Positions 1-8,704 of a stretch of 22,917 nt of DNA are shown one piece after another. A program made the translations under genes and the position numbers. Source of the DNA: Roseovarius sp. (lineage in GTDB: Bacteria; Pseudomonadota; Alphaproteobacteria; Rhodobacterales; Rhodobacteraceae); NCBI GenBank assembly GCA_007125415.1, contig SLDH01000067.1:1-22917 (forward strand). Direction: 5' to 3'. Positions within the stretch are counted from its first letter, which is position 1, and each line of letters begins with the position of its first letter. Below the pieces are notes generated by a model. The model saw only the letters and a list, made by a program, of their open reading frames with translations, was not told where the DNA came from and did no database searches.

Positions 1-372
1 CGCCCGGCGCTGGCCTTCGGCACATTGGGGCTTTTCATCTCGGCAATGGTCAATCCGATCTGGTTTTCCGAGCGAATGCAGGGGCTTGCGCTGGTTCCCG
101 AGCCGCTCTGGTGGCTTCTGGGGGCGGTTGTCTCCTTCTATTTCGGGGCGCGCCACCAGCTGAAATCGCAGGAATTCCAACGCTCTCTGGCCGCCACCGT
201 CGCGATGACACCGGGTGTTGTCGAAGGGCTGCGCAGCCTGCACGACCTGCGCAGCGATTCGCCGGGTGCGGCGCGCGCCGGCACCGATGCGGCCCTCGCC
301 GAGCGCAGTGTGTCGTCTGAACCGAACCCTGCCTTGCAGGACTGGCGCAGAGACCGCCGGAACAGTCGGTAA
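1..372 (+). CDS. Holin family protein, GTA 3-TM type (5' end outside window)
   Basis: The frame is open from base 1, so the gene begins before the window; only about 123 C-terminal residues are visible and they end at TAA. The visible part starts with RPALAFGTLGLFISAMV, continues with a hydrophobic stretch around LWWLLGAVVSFYFGARHQ, and ends in a soluble tail rich in Ala, Asp and Arg. This matches my memory of the three-transmembrane holins linked to gene transfer agents in Rhodobacterales (Pfam GTA_holin_3TM). Such holins permeabilise the inner membrane so that a peptidoglycan hydrolase can lyse the cell and release particles. The missing N-terminus should hold a soluble lead and possibly the first membrane segment. 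The gene lies 75 bp upstream of ccmF on the same strand. The family call is by recognition only; the role in GTA release is inferred. Confidence 0.7.
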   Translation, partial: RPALAFGTLGLFISAMVNPIWFSERMQGLALVPEPLWWLLGAVVSFYFGARHQLKSQEFQRSLAATVAMTPGVVEGLRSLHDLRSDSPGAARAGTDAALAERSVSSEPNPALQDWRRDRRNSR

Positions 373-411
373 GCCCACGACACTGTGACCCTCTGGCACA
401 GACGGTTTTCA

Positions 412-440
412 TTGGCGCGCCTTCACTGACCTCCTATAGT
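412..440 (+). promoter_or_regulatory. Predicted sigma-70 promoter for ccmF
   Basis: TTGGCG (412-417) and TATAGT (435-440) are separated by exactly 17 bp. They match the consensus at 4 of 6 and 5 of 6 positions. The expected start of transcription falls at about 446-448, which coincides with the ccmF start codon at 448. No Shine-Dalgarno sequence is visible before ccmF. The promoter is predicted from sequence only. Confidence 0.5.
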
Positions 441-447
441 CTGTGCC

Positions 448-2439
448 ATGATCACAGAACTCGGACATTTCGCCCTGATCCTCGCCTTTGCAGTGGCGTG
501 TTTCCAATCGGTCGTGCCGCTTGTCGGTGCGCATAAGTGCTGGCAGGGCTGGATGGCCACGGCTCAGCCTGCGGCCACGGCGCAGTTCCTGCTGACCGCA
601 TTTTCCTTCGCCGCGCTCACCTGGGCCTTTGTCACCTCTGATTTCTCGCTGCGTCTCGTTTGGCTCAACAGCCATACGGACAAGCCGATGCTCTACAAGG
701 TCACCGGTGTCTGGGGGAATCATGAGGGCTCCATGCTGCTCTGGGTGCTCATCGTGACGCTCTTCGGCGCCTTTGCGGCCTGGTTCGGCAAGGGGCTGCC
801 GCCGGGCTTGAAGGCGCGGGTGCTGGCGGTGCAGGCGATGGTTGGCGCCGCCTTCTTCGCCTTCATCATCTTTTCGTCCAATCCTTTTCTGCGGCTTGCC
901 GTGCCGCCCTTCAACGGTCAGGATCTCAATCCGCTCTTGCAGGACCCGGGCCTCGCCTTTCATCCGCCCTTGCTCTATGTCGGATATGTCGGTCTTTCGA
1001 TGACCTTTTCTTTTGCGGTTGCGGCGCTGATCGAAGGGCGGGTCGATGCAGCCTGGGGGCGTTGGGTGCGGCCTTATACCCTTGCTGCCTGGGCCTTCCT
1101 GACAGCCGGTATCGGGCTTGGAAGCTGGTGGGCCTATTACGAGCTTGGCTGGGGTGGATTCTGGTTCTGGGATCCGGTCGAGAACGCGAGTTTCATCCCG
1201 TGGTTGCTTGCCGCCGCTGCCCTGCACTCGGCCATCGTTGTGGAAAAGCGCGAAGCGCTCAAGAGCTGGACGATCCTTCTGGCCATCCTCGCATTCGGCT
1301 TTTCGATGGTCGGTGCCTTCATAACGCGTTCGGGCGTGCTGACCTCGGTGCATGCTTTCGCCAACGATCCCGAGCGCGGCGTCTTCCTCCTGATGATCAC
1401 GGCCGGCTTCATGGTGGGGGCGCTCACGCTTTTCGCGGCGCGCGCGAATGTCATGCAGGCCAAGGGAGTTTTCGGGCTGGTCAGCCGCGAATCCGGGCTG
1501 CTGGTGAATAACGTGCTGCTCTGTGTGGCGGCTTTCGTGGTGTTTTTCGGCACCATCTGGCCCTTGATCGCCGAAATGGCCTTCGACCGGACGCTCACCG
1601 TCGGGGCGCCTTTCTTCAACATGGCTTTCACGCCCTTCATGGTGGCGCTCGGCCTTGTTCTGCCCATCGGTTCGATGCTGGCGTGGAAGCGGGCAAAGAT
1701 CGGGCGGGTCATCTATCAGCTCCGCTGGGCGCTTGTGCTTGCGGTCGCGGTTGGTTGCCTGGCCTTCGCCATGCAGACCGGGCGTTCCGCACTGGCACCC
1801 GTCGGGCTGTTTCTGGCCACCTGGCTTGTGGCGGGGGCAGCCGTCGATCTGTGGTCGCGCACGGGGCGCAGCGGTGGCGGTGCAGGACGGCTTCGCCGCC
1901 TTTTCCGGCTGCCGCGCGCGGATTGGGGCAAGGCGGTGGCGCATGCGGGGCTCGGAGTGACGATGGCCGGCATTTCGGCAATGGTCGCCTGGGAAGTCGA
2001 GGATATCCGGGTGGCCAATATCGGCGACAGCTACGAACTGGCGGGCTACACCTACACGCTGTTGGACGTGACCGATACCGAGGGGCCGAATTACCTGACG
2101 ACCATAGCAACCATCCAGGCCACGAAGAACGGGCGCGAGGTCGGCATGCTCTACCCCGAGAAGCGGTTCTATCCGGTGGCACAGATGCCGACAACGCAAG
2201 CCGCGCTCAACATCGGATTCTGGCGTGATCTCTATGTCGCGCTTGGTGATCCGCAGGAGGGCGGGGGCTGGGCGGTGCGCACCTATCACAAACCCCTCGC
2301 AAACTGGATCTGGGGTGGCGGTATCCTGATGGCGCTCGGCGGATTGCTGTCGCTGACCGACAGGCGCTACCGTGTCGCGGCCGGAGCCGCCCGGCGGAAA
2401 CCGGAGCCGAATGAGCCCAAGGGAGTGCCGGCCGAATGA
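448..2439 (+). CDS. ccmF: Heme lyase subunit CcmF (cytochrome c maturation)
   Basis: CcmF is a polytopic inner-membrane protein of the system I cytochrome c maturation pathway. It takes heme from holo-CcmE and, with CcmH, attaches it to the CXXCH motif of apocytochromes in the periplasm. The 663-residue product is of normal length and mostly hydrophobic. The tryptophan-rich WWD domain is at about residues 226-251 (GWGGFWFWDPVENASFIPW). Histidines H172, H260, H302 and H499 sit where the heme-ligating histidines of E. coli CcmF are expected. The start was chosen because MITELGHFAL is the usual N-terminus; there is no good Shine-Dalgarno. The stop overlaps the ccmH start (ATGA), so the two are probably translationally coupled. 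ccmA-E, ccmG and ccmI are not in the window. Confidence 0.95.
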   Translation: MITELGHFALILAFAVACFQSVVPLVGAHKCWQGWMATAQPAATAQFLLTAFSFAALTWAFVTSDFSLRLVWLNSHTDKPMLYKVTGVWGNHEGSMLLWVLIVTLFGAFAAWFGKGLPPGLKARVLAVQAMVGAAFFAFIIFSSNPFLRLAVPPFNGQDLNPLLQDPGLAFHPPLLYVGYVGLSMTFSFAVAALIEGRVDAAWGRWVRPYTLAAWAFLTAGIGLGSWWAYYELGWGGFWFWDPVENASFIPWLLAAAALHSAIVVEKREALKSWTILLAILAFGFSMVGAFITRSGVLTSVHAFANDPERGVFLLMITAGFMVGALTLFAARANVMQAKGVFGLVSRESGLLVNNVLLCVAAFVVFFGTIWPLIAEMAFDRTLTVGAPFFNMAFTPFMVALGLVLPIGSMLAWKRAKIGRVIYQLRWALVLAVAVGCLAFAMQTGRSALAPVGLFLATWLVAGAAVDLWSRTGRSGGGAGRLRRLFRLPRADWGKAVAHAGLGVTMAGISAMVAWEVEDIRVANIGDSYELAGYTYTLLDVTDTEGPNYLTTIATIQATKNGREVGMLYPEKRFYPVAQMPTTQAALNIGFWRDLYVALGDPQEGGGWAVRTYHKPLANWIWGGGILMALGGLLSLTDRRYRVAAGAARRKPEPNEPKGVPAE

Positions 2440-2891
2440 GAGCTTTGGTCTTCGCGCTTTGGGTCGCCTTTGCCTTGCCCGCGCAGGCGGTGGAGCCTGA
2501 TGAGATATTGGCTGATCCGGTGCTGGAGGAACGCGCCCGCGATCTCAGCAAGGGGTTGCGCTGTCTGGTTTGCCGCAATGAAAGCATCGACGATTCCAAC
2601 GCCCCGCTTGCGCGTGACATGCGGCTTTTGGTGCGCGAGCGTCTGGTGGAAGGCGACAATGATCAACAGGTGATCGATTTCATCGTGGAGCGATACGGCG
2701 AATATGTGCTCTTGCGGCCCACGACGGACGGCGCCAATATTTTCCTTTGGGCGGCGGGACCTCTCATGCTTCTGCTGGCCGGTGGGTTGGGTGTTGGCTA
2801 TGTGCGCAGCCGGGCGCGCGCGAAGGATGAGGCCGGGTCCGGCCTGAGTGCGGATGAGAAAGCCCGGATCGAGGAAATCATGCGTGGCTGA
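2436..2891 (+). CDS. ccmH: Cytochrome c-type biogenesis protein CcmH
   Basis: CcmH is a membrane-anchored thioredoxin-like protein that keeps apocytochrome cysteines reduced and works with CcmF in heme ligation. The 151-residue product has a signal peptide (about residues 1-18, ending in LPAQA). The LRCLVC motif follows, with the redox pair C43/C46, and a single membrane segment lies at about 102-122, followed by a short charged tail. This is the short, CcmI-less form usual in alphaproteobacteria (Ccl2 in Rhodobacter capsulatus). Its ATG lies inside the last codons of ccmF. A 69-bp gap separates it from the next gene, which is unrelated in function. Confidence 0.93.
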   Translation: MRALVFALWVAFALPAQAVEPDEILADPVLEERARDLSKGLRCLVCRNESIDDSNAPLARDMRLLVRERLVEGDNDQQVIDFIVERYGEYVLLRPTTDGANIFLWAAGPLMLLLAGGLGVGYVRSRARAKDEAGSGLSADEKARIEEIMRG

Positions 2892-2960
2892 CGTGCCGTT
2901 TCGCTTGAACTCCATGCGAAATCCCCTTTGATGCCTGCGGGATAAAGGGAAGGCCATCCG

Positions 2961-3740
2961 ATGAAGCTCTATGACACGATCACCCTGGACGTGACTGACA
3001 ACGTCGCCCTCTTGCGCCTCAACCGTCCTGACAAGATGAATGCGCTCAACACGCGTATGCGTGCCGAGATCACGGATGCCGCGCAGGCGGCGGCCCTGGC
3101 GGCCCGGGTGCTCGTCATCACCGGTGAGGGTAAGGCCTTCTGCTCGGGGCAGGATCTGAGCGATAGCGGCACGGTCGCCGCGCTCGATCTGCAACGAGTG
3201 CTGCGCGATGAATACGAGCCGATGCTCAAGGCGATCGCCGATTGCCCTATCCCCACGATCAGCGCGGTCAACGGCCCGGCGGCGGGGGCCGGGGCGAACC
3301 TCGCACTGACAGCTGATGTGGTGATCGCCACGCAGAGCGCTTATTTCATGCAAGCCTTCACGCGCATCGGCCTCATACCCGATGCGGGGGGCACCTATTG
3401 GCTGCCACGCCAGATGGGGGCGGCCAAGGCGATGGGGGCGGCGCTTTTTGCCGAGCCGATCAGCGCCGAGCAGGCCAGCGATTGGGGCATGATCTGGGAA
3501 TGGGCGGCGGATGATGCGTTTGACGCGCTCTGGCGCGCCCGGGCAGCCCAGCTCGCAGCCGGCCCCACGGAGGCCTATCGCCACCTCAAGACGGCAATAC
3601 GCACATCCTGGTCCCATAGCCGCGATGAGCAACTTGATCTCGAAGGGAAGCTGCAGGGGAAATGTGGGCTGACACGCGATTTCAAGGAAGGGGTCGTGGC
3701 CTTTTCCGAAAAGAGAAAGCCGCGTTTCGAAGGGCGGTGA
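2961..3740 (+). CDS. Enoyl-CoA hydratase/isomerase, PaaG type
   Basis: This 259-residue crotonase-superfamily protein resembles PaaG, the 1,2-epoxyphenylacetyl-CoA isomerase of the phenylacetate pathway. The oxyanion-hole segments are AFCSGQDL (from residue 59) and NGPAAGAGANLAL (from 104). Both glutamates used by true enoyl-CoA hydratases are replaced, by N113 and F133, whereas the IPDAGGT motif supplies D141, the expected catalytic aspartate of PaaG isomerases. The stretch around AEQASDWGMIW is also PaaG-like. A ribosome-binding site (AAGGGAAGG) lies just upstream of ATG 2961. No other paa genes are visible, so the physiological substrate is uncertain; a role in beta-oxidation of unsaturated acyl-CoA is also possible. 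Confidence 0.85.
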   Translation: MKLYDTITLDVTDNVALLRLNRPDKMNALNTRMRAEITDAAQAAALAARVLVITGEGKAFCSGQDLSDSGTVAALDLQRVLRDEYEPMLKAIADCPIPTISAVNGPAAGAGANLALTADVVIATQSAYFMQAFTRIGLIPDAGGTYWLPRQMGAAKAMGAALFAEPISAEQASDWGMIWEWAADDAFDALWRARAAQLAAGPTEAYRHLKTAIRTSWSHSRDEQLDLEGKLQGKCGLTRDFKEGVVAFSEKRKPRFEGR

Positions 3741-3763
3741 CACCTGCACCACGGCGCAGGGCC

Positions 3764-3777
3764 AGGCCCCTTGGCCT
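3764..3777. terminator. Weak hairpin between convergent genes
   Basis: The 46-bp gap between the convergent isomerase and gltA genes holds AGGCC-CCTT-GGCCT, a 5-bp GC-rich stem with a 4-base loop. An overlapping alternative stem is GGCCA/TGGCC. No run of T follows on either strand, so it is a weak candidate for a shared terminator. Confidence 0.22.
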
Positions 3778-3786
3778 CATCGCCTG

Positions 3787-5082
3787 TCAGCGGTTTTCGA
3801 TATCCACGTAATTGCGCAGCGTCTCGCCTTTGTAAAGCTGACGCGGACGTCCGATCTTCAGTTGCGGATCGCCGATCATCTCTTTCCATTGAGAGATCCA
3901 CCCGACGGTGCGGCTCACCGCGAAGATCGGGGTGAACATCGACGTTGGAAAACCCATGGCCTCAAGAATGATCCCGGAATAGAAATCCACATTCGGAAAG
4001 AGCTTCTTGTCGGCGAAGTAAGGATCGTCCAGCGCCTGTTTTTCAAGCTCCTTGGCCACTTGCAGGGTCGGGTTGTCTTCTACCCCGAGCAGCTCGAGCA
4101 CCTCGTCGGCGCTTTGCTTCATCACCTTGGCGCGCGGATCGAAGTTCTTGTAGACCCGATGACCGAAGCCCATCAGGCGAAACGGATCATCCTTGTCTTT
4201 GGCGCGGGCGATGTATTCGGGGATCTTCTCCACGGTGCCGATCTCGCGCAGCATTTCCAGACAGGCCTGGTTGGCGCCGCCATGCGCCGGACCCCACAGG
4301 CAGGCAATCCCGGCGGCCACGCAGGCAAAGGGATTGGCACCCGAGGAGGAGGCAAGTCTGACCGTGGAGGTCGAGGCGTTCTGTTCATGATCAGCATGAA
4401 GTGTGAAAATCCGGTCCATCGCGCGGCTCAGGATCGGGTTGACCATGTAATCCTCGGAGGGGACGGCAAAACACATGCGCAAGAAATTCGAGGCATAATC
4501 AAGATCGTTGCGCGGATAGACAAACGGTTGTCCAAGAACGTATTTGAACGCCATGGCGGCGATCGTCGGCATCTTGGCGATCATCCGGATCGTGGCCACT
4601 TCGCGCTGCCACGGATCGCTGATATCGGTGCTGTCGTGATAGAAGGCCGAAAGGGCCCCCACAACGCCAACCATGATCGCCATGGGGTGAGCATCCCGCC
4701 GATAGCCACGAAAAAGAAAATGCATCTGCTCATGCAGCATCGTGTGATTCGTCACGCGAAACTCGAAATCCTCAAGCTGCGCGGCGGAGGGAAGTTCGCC
4801 ATAAAGCAGAAGATAGCACACCTCAAGATAATGGGACTTCTCCGCAAGCTCATCGATCGGATAGCCCCGGTGAAGCAACTCGCCCTTGTCCCCGTCGATA
4901 TAGGTGATCGTGCTGTCGCAGGATGCAGTCGAGGTGAAGCCGGGATCGTAGGTGAAGACGCCGGCCTCGGCATATAGCTTGCGGATATCGATCACATCGG
5001 GGCCGGCGGTGGGGGAATGCACGGGTAACTCGTAAGACTTGCCGTCAATCTCCAGCCTTGCGGTCTTCTGGGCATCTGTCAT
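3787..5082 (-). CDS. gltA: Citrate synthase
   Basis: The enzyme condenses oxaloacetate and acetyl-CoA to citrate at the entry to the TCA cycle. The 431-residue product is a type II (hexameric, Gram-negative) citrate synthase. Catalytic residues are H267 in GPAHGGAN, H308 in GFGHRVYKN and D366 in VDFYSGI, matching H264, H305 and D362 of E. coli. A longer frame starts at 5103, but I chose ATG 5082 because GGAGGAG lies just upstream and [20 protein letters not shown] is the usual N-terminus. The gene lies 73 bp downstream of gltX on the same strand. I see no convincing promoter in that gap, so co-transcription with gltX is possible. Confidence 0.97.
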   Translation of the reverse strand: MTDAQKTARLEIDGKSYELPVHSPTAGPDVIDIRKLYAEAGVFTYDPGFTSTASCDSTITYIDGDKGELLHRGYPIDELAEKSHYLEVCYLLLYGELPSAAQLEDFEFRVTNHTMLHEQMHFLFRGYRRDAHPMAIMVGVVGALSAFYHDSTDISDPWQREVATIRMIAKMPTIAAMAFKYVLGQPFVYPRNDLDYASNFLRMCFAVPSEDYMVNPILSRAMDRIFTLHADHEQNASTSTVRLASSSGANPFACVAAGIACLWGPAHGGANQACLEMLREIGTVEKIPEYIARAKDKDDPFRLMGFGHRVYKNFDPRAKVMKQSADEVLELLGVEDNPTLQVAKELEKQALDDPYFADKKLFPNVDFYSGIILEAMGFPTSMFTPIFAVSRTVGWISQWKEMIGDPQLKIGRPRQLYKGETLRNYVDIENR

Positions 5083-5155
5083 GGTCGTCTCCTCCATCAT
5101 CATGATGCAGGCGCATCACGCAGTTCCGTTTGGCCTGCCACGCGAATGCACCGGC

Positions 5156-6565
5156 CTATCCGCTCGGTTGCGCAGCATCGCTGATCCGGGCGATGGATTC
5201 GTCCCGGCCCAGCACCAGCATCATATCAAAGACGCTGGGTGTCACGTTCCGCCCGGCCAATGCGGCGCGCAACGGCCCGGCCAATTTTCCGAATTTGGTC
5301 TCCTTGCTGCTGGCAAACTGGTTTGCAGCGACCTCAAGTTCCACTCGGGTCCACCTAGCATTTTGCAGGTGCGGCGTCAATTCATTCAGTATGCCACGGG
5401 ATACAGTGTCGAGCTGGCGCGCCGCCGCCTCATCGGGTTGAACCGGCCGTTCAGCGCGCAAAAAATATGCTTTATCATAGAGTTCCGGGAATGTTTTCGC
5501 GCGTTCTTTGAGGCAGTACATGCCCGACAGCATCCGGGATTTCTCTGTCTCCCCCATGGGGGGCTGCCCGGTGAATGTGAGGAATTCCTCCAGTTCATGC
5601 AGCAATGCAGCATCCTCGGAGGTGCCGATATGCTGACCGCAGAGATTCTCGAGTTTCTTGAAATCAAAGCGCGCCGGGGATTTTCCAATCCCGTCGAGAT
5701 CGAACCAGGCCTGCGCCTGGGTATCGGTGAAAAACTCGTCATCGCCATGGCTCCAGCCGAGCCGGGCGAGATAATTGCGCAGACCCGCCGCCGGGTAACC
5801 CATTGCCCGATATTCCTCCACCCCGAGCGCCCAGTGCCGCTTGCTGAGCTTCTTGCCATCGGGGCCATGGATCAGCGGGATATGCGCATAGACGGGCAGC
5901 GGCCAGCCCATCGCTTCATAGATCATCATCTGCCGGGCGGCATTGTTGAGATGGTCGTCCCCGCGGATCACGTGGGTCACGCCCATGTCATGATCATCCA
6001 CCACCACCGCGAGCATATAGACGGGGCTGCCATCGGAGCGCAGGAGGACCATGTCATCCAGTTGATCGTTACGGATCGTCACATCGCCCTGCACGCGGTC
6101 ACGGATGATGGTGCTGCCTTCCTGCGGTGCCTTTATGCGGATCACCGAAGGGGCATCCGGATGCGTCGCGGGATCCGCATCACGCCACGGGCTGCGAAAG
6201 AGGGTCGAGCGCCCCTCGGCGCGCGCTGTCGCGCGGAAGCTTTCGATCTCCTCTTGCGTGGCAAAGCACCTGTAGGCCTTGCCGGTGCTCAGAAGCGCGT
6301 GGGCGACCTCTGCATGGTGGGCGGCGCGGGCATGTTGGCTGACCACCTCGCCGTCAGGATCGAGCCCCAGCCAGGCCATGCCGTCGAGAATGGCTTGCGT
6401 CGCCTCGGGTGTGGAGCGCGCGCGGTCCGTATCCTCGATACGCAACAGAAAGCGCCCGCCACGCCCCCGCGCGAAGAGCCAGTTGAACAGCGCCGTCCGC
6501 GCACCACCGATGTGAAGAAACCCGGTGGGAGAGGGTGCAAAGCGCGTAACGATGGGGGCTGACAT
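5156..6565 (-). CDS. gltX: Glutamyl-tRNA synthetase
   Basis: This class I aminoacyl-tRNA synthetase charges tRNA-Glu (and, in organisms lacking GlnRS, can mischarge tRNA-Gln). The 469-residue product has the HIGH-like motif HIGG at residues 18-21 and the KMSKS-like motif KLSKR at 239-243. I chose ATG 6565 because the protein then begins [20 protein letters not shown]; the frame upstream shows no family similarity. The residue after KLSKRH is W245, where glycine is normally found (see findings). Many alphaproteobacteria have two gltX paralogues, and I cannot tell which one this is. It diverges from comEC across an 81-bp gap. Confidence 0.95.
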   Translation of the reverse strand: MSAPIVTRFAPSPTGFLHIGGARTALFNWLFARGRGGRFLLRIEDTDRARSTPEATQAILDGMAWLGLDPDGEVVSQHARAAHHAEVAHALLSTGKAYRCFATQEEIESFRATARAEGRSTLFRSPWRDADPATHPDAPSVIRIKAPQEGSTIIRDRVQGDVTIRNDQLDDMVLLRSDGSPVYMLAVVVDDHDMGVTHVIRGDDHLNNAARQMMIYEAMGWPLPVYAHIPLIHGPDGKKLSKRHWALGVEEYRAMGYPAAGLRNYLARLGWSHGDDEFFTDTQAQAWFDLDGIGKSPARFDFKKLENLCGQHIGTSEDAALLHELEEFLTFTGQPPMGETEKSRMLSGMYCLKERAKTFPELYDKAYFLRAERPVQPDEAAARQLDTVSRGILNELTPHLQNARWTRVELEVAANQFASSKETKFGKLAGPLRAALAGRNVTPSVFDMMLVLGRDESIARISDAAQPSG

Positions 6566-6573
6566 CGGCGGGA

Positions 6574-6589
6574 TTAACCTTTCGGTAAC
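6574..6589. promoter_or_regulatory. CtrA-like binding site between gltX and comEC
   Basis: The sequence TTAA-N7-GTAAC differs by one base from the CtrA consensus TTAA-N7-TTAAC. It lies in the 81-bp divergent region, 57 bp upstream of the comEC start and 8 bp upstream of the gltX start. I noticed no other TTAA-rich site while reading this GC-rich window. The assignment is inferred from sequence only. Confidence 0.35.
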
Positions 6590-6646
6590 GGTGGAGAGGG
6601 TAAATCTGAGGCTCTGTCTACCGGCCCGCCGGAGAGGAAACAAGAC

Positions 6647-8704
6647 ATGGGTGCAGGGCATCATCTGGCGGCGGCCTGGCTGGCGCAGAGAGGCCATCTT
6701 TTTCCCTGGGTGCCGGTCTGCCTTGCGCTAGGCATCGGGTCTTACTTCACCCTCGGAATGGAGCCCGCGCGCAACATCTATCTCTGGGTTGGGTGTGGTG
6801 GGGTGCTGAGCGCGCTTGTCGCCTTGCGCGCGCCGTTCTGGCTGACACCCTTTGCCTGGGCTCTGGCACTGATAGCACTTGGTTTCTGCCTTGCGGGACT
6901 GCGGGCGCATAGCGTGGCGCAACCGGTGCTGTCCTGGCGCTATTACGGTCCGATCGAGGGGCGGATCGTGGCGATCGATCGCTCATCGTCCGACGCGGTG
7001 CGGCTGACGCTTGACGAGGTGCGGCTTGACCGGATCAGCCCGGCCCGCACGCCCGGGCGGGTGCGCATCTCGCTTCACGGCCCGCAGGATTTCGTGACCA
7101 TCGCACCCGGGCAGCATGTGATGACCACCGGGCATCTCTCGCCACCCGGCGGGCCGGTGGAGCCCGGCGGGTTCGATTTTCAACGCCATTCCTTCTTCAT
7201 GAAGATCGGGGCGGTGGGCTATACCCGCACGCCCCTGCTGACCCGTGCCCCGCCCGACGGCTCGCAAGCCGTATTCGCGGCGCGCATGCAGGTTTCCGAC
7301 CGGGTTCAGGCGGCGCTGCCGGGCCAGACCGGGGCTTTCGCCGCTGCGATCATGACAGGCGATCGCTCGGGCCTCGATCAGGGCCCCGTGCAGGCTCTCA
7401 GGATCACCAACCTTGCGCATCTTCTCGCCATATCGGGGCTTCACATGGGGCTTCTGGCGGGCTTCGTCTTCGCCACACTCAGGATCGGGCTTGCAAGCAT
7501 CCCTGCCGTGGGGCTGCGCGTGCCGGCCAAGAAGATCGCGGCCGTCGGCGCGCTGGCGGTCGCGGCGGGCTATCTGGTGCTGTCGGGAGCCGCGGTCGCC
7601 ACGGAACGGGCATTCATCATGGCAGCGGTGGTGCTTTTCGCCGTCATGCTCGACCGGCGCGCCATTTCGCTGCGGTCAGTGGCCATCGCGGCCATCATTG
7701 TTCTTGTCATGCGTCCCGAGGCGCTTCTCGGGCCGGGGTTCCAGATGTCCTTCGCGGCGACAACGGCGCTGGTGGCGGTCTATGGCTTGATCCGGGACGC
7801 TGAGGTGCCGCTCGGGCCGAGGCGCGTGCGGATCTTCACCACGGTTCTGATCACATCCTTCGTGGCAGGGCTGGCGACGGCCCCAATCGCGGCGGCCCAA
7901 TTCAATCAGTTCGCGCATTACGGGCTGGTGGCGAATTTGCTCAGCGTCCCACTCATGGGGGCGCTGGTGATGCCGGCGGCGGTTGTGGCCGCCTTGGTGA
8001 TGCCGCTCGGGCTGGAGGCATGGCCGCTCTGGGTGATGGGGCTGGGCATTGACTGGATCCTCTGGGTTGCCCATTGGGTCTCAGGGTTTCCGGGCGCGCG
8101 GGGCGCGGTGGTGACGCCTGACCGGATCGTCCTGCCGCCGATGGCGCTCGGCGGGGTGGTTCTGATGCTCTGGCAGGGATGGGGGCGTTTGGCGGGGGTG
8201 CCGGTGGTGGCTCTTGCACTCCTGCTATGGGTGCAGACAGAACGGCCGGATGTGCTGATTTCCGAGGATGGTGGGCTGGTCGGCGTGATGACTGCGGATG
8301 GCCGCGCGCTCAATCGGGAAAGGGGGGGCGGTTTTGTCGCGCGCAACTGGCTTGAAAGCGATGGTGACAAGGCCCTGCAGGAAGTGGCAGCGGCGCGGTG
8401 GGTCCAGGTGGCCGATCTGGCCCCTGAGCTTGTAACGCTGCGCGGCAAGCGCGCGGCGGAAAACCTGCTTGACTGTGACGCATCGCAGATCGTGGTGCTC
8501 AATGCGAACCCTCCCGCCAAGGCCGCGCGGGCGCTGCCCTGCACAATCTGGTACCCCGACCGTCTGCGCAGCACCGGATCGGTGGCACTTTACCATCTCG
8601 CTGACGGCACCCGGCAGATCACCGCGCGCGACATCACGGGCCATCGCCTGTGGAACACAGGCGGAACTCGAGGGGCGCACAGCGCGGTCAGTAGGTCTCA
8701 GTAG
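6647..8704 (+). CDS. comEC: ComEC/Rec2 family DNA uptake channel
   Basis: ComEC forms the inner-membrane channel that carries single-stranded DNA into the cytoplasm in natural transformation. In Rhodobacter capsulatus it is also needed by recipients of gene transfer agent DNA. The 685-residue product has N-terminal membrane segments, a soluble DUF4131-like domain (about residues 90-200), then the Competence domain with the signature [11 protein letters not shown] (about 257-267) and many further membrane helices to about residue 530. The last roughly 150 residues are soluble but contain no HxHxDH, so the metallo-beta-lactamase domain of Bacillus ComEC is absent. GGAGAGGA lies 8 bp upstream of the ATG. 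The 3' end overlaps lexA by 7 bp, tail to tail. Confidence 0.88.
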   Translation: MGAGHHLAAAWLAQRGHLFPWVPVCLALGIGSYFTLGMEPARNIYLWVGCGGVLSALVALRAPFWLTPFAWALALIALGFCLAGLRAHSVAQPVLSWRYYGPIEGRIVAIDRSSSDAVRLTLDEVRLDRISPARTPGRVRISLHGPQDFVTIAPGQHVMTTGHLSPPGGPVEPGGFDFQRHSFFMKIGAVGYTRTPLLTRAPPDGSQAVFAARMQVSDRVQAALPGQTGAFAAAIMTGDRSGLDQGPVQALRITNLAHLLAISGLHMGLLAGFVFATLRIGLASIPAVGLRVPAKKIAAVGALAVAAGYLVLSGAAVATERAFIMAAVVLFAVMLDRRAISLRSVAIAAIIVLVMRPEALLGPGFQMSFAATTALVAVYGLIRDAEVPLGPRRVRIFTTVLITSFVAGLATAPIAAAQFNQFAHYGLVANLLSVPLMGALVMPAAVVAALVMPLGLEAWPLWVMGLGIDWILWVAHWVSGFPGARGAVVTPDRIVLPPMALGGVVLMLWQGWGRLAGVPVVALALLLWVQTERPDVLISEDGGLVGVMTADGRALNRERGGGFVARNWLESDGDKALQEVAAARWVQVADLAPELVTLRGKRAAENLLDCDASQIVVLNANPPAKAARALPCTIWYPDRLRSTGSVALYHLADGTRQITARDITGHRLWNTGGTRGAHSAVSRSQ

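Noticed and set aside
409..2289. A 626-residue open frame on the minus strand across ccmF
   Set aside because: Its composition is extreme in Arg, His, Pro and Gly, with no fold or motif, and it is the shadow of a high-GC gene. ccmF on the plus strand has clear family motifs.
2924..2949. CCCTTT/AAAGGG inverted repeat with a 14-base loop before the isomerase gene, partly covering its ribosome-binding site
   Set aside because: The stem is only 6 bp with a long loop, so an RNA switch is not supported.
5039..6562. A 507-residue open frame antisense to gltX, and a 371-residue one antisense to gltA (3862-4977)
   Set aside because: Both mirror the codon bias of the real genes, show no family motifs and have no ribosome-binding site or promoter of their own.
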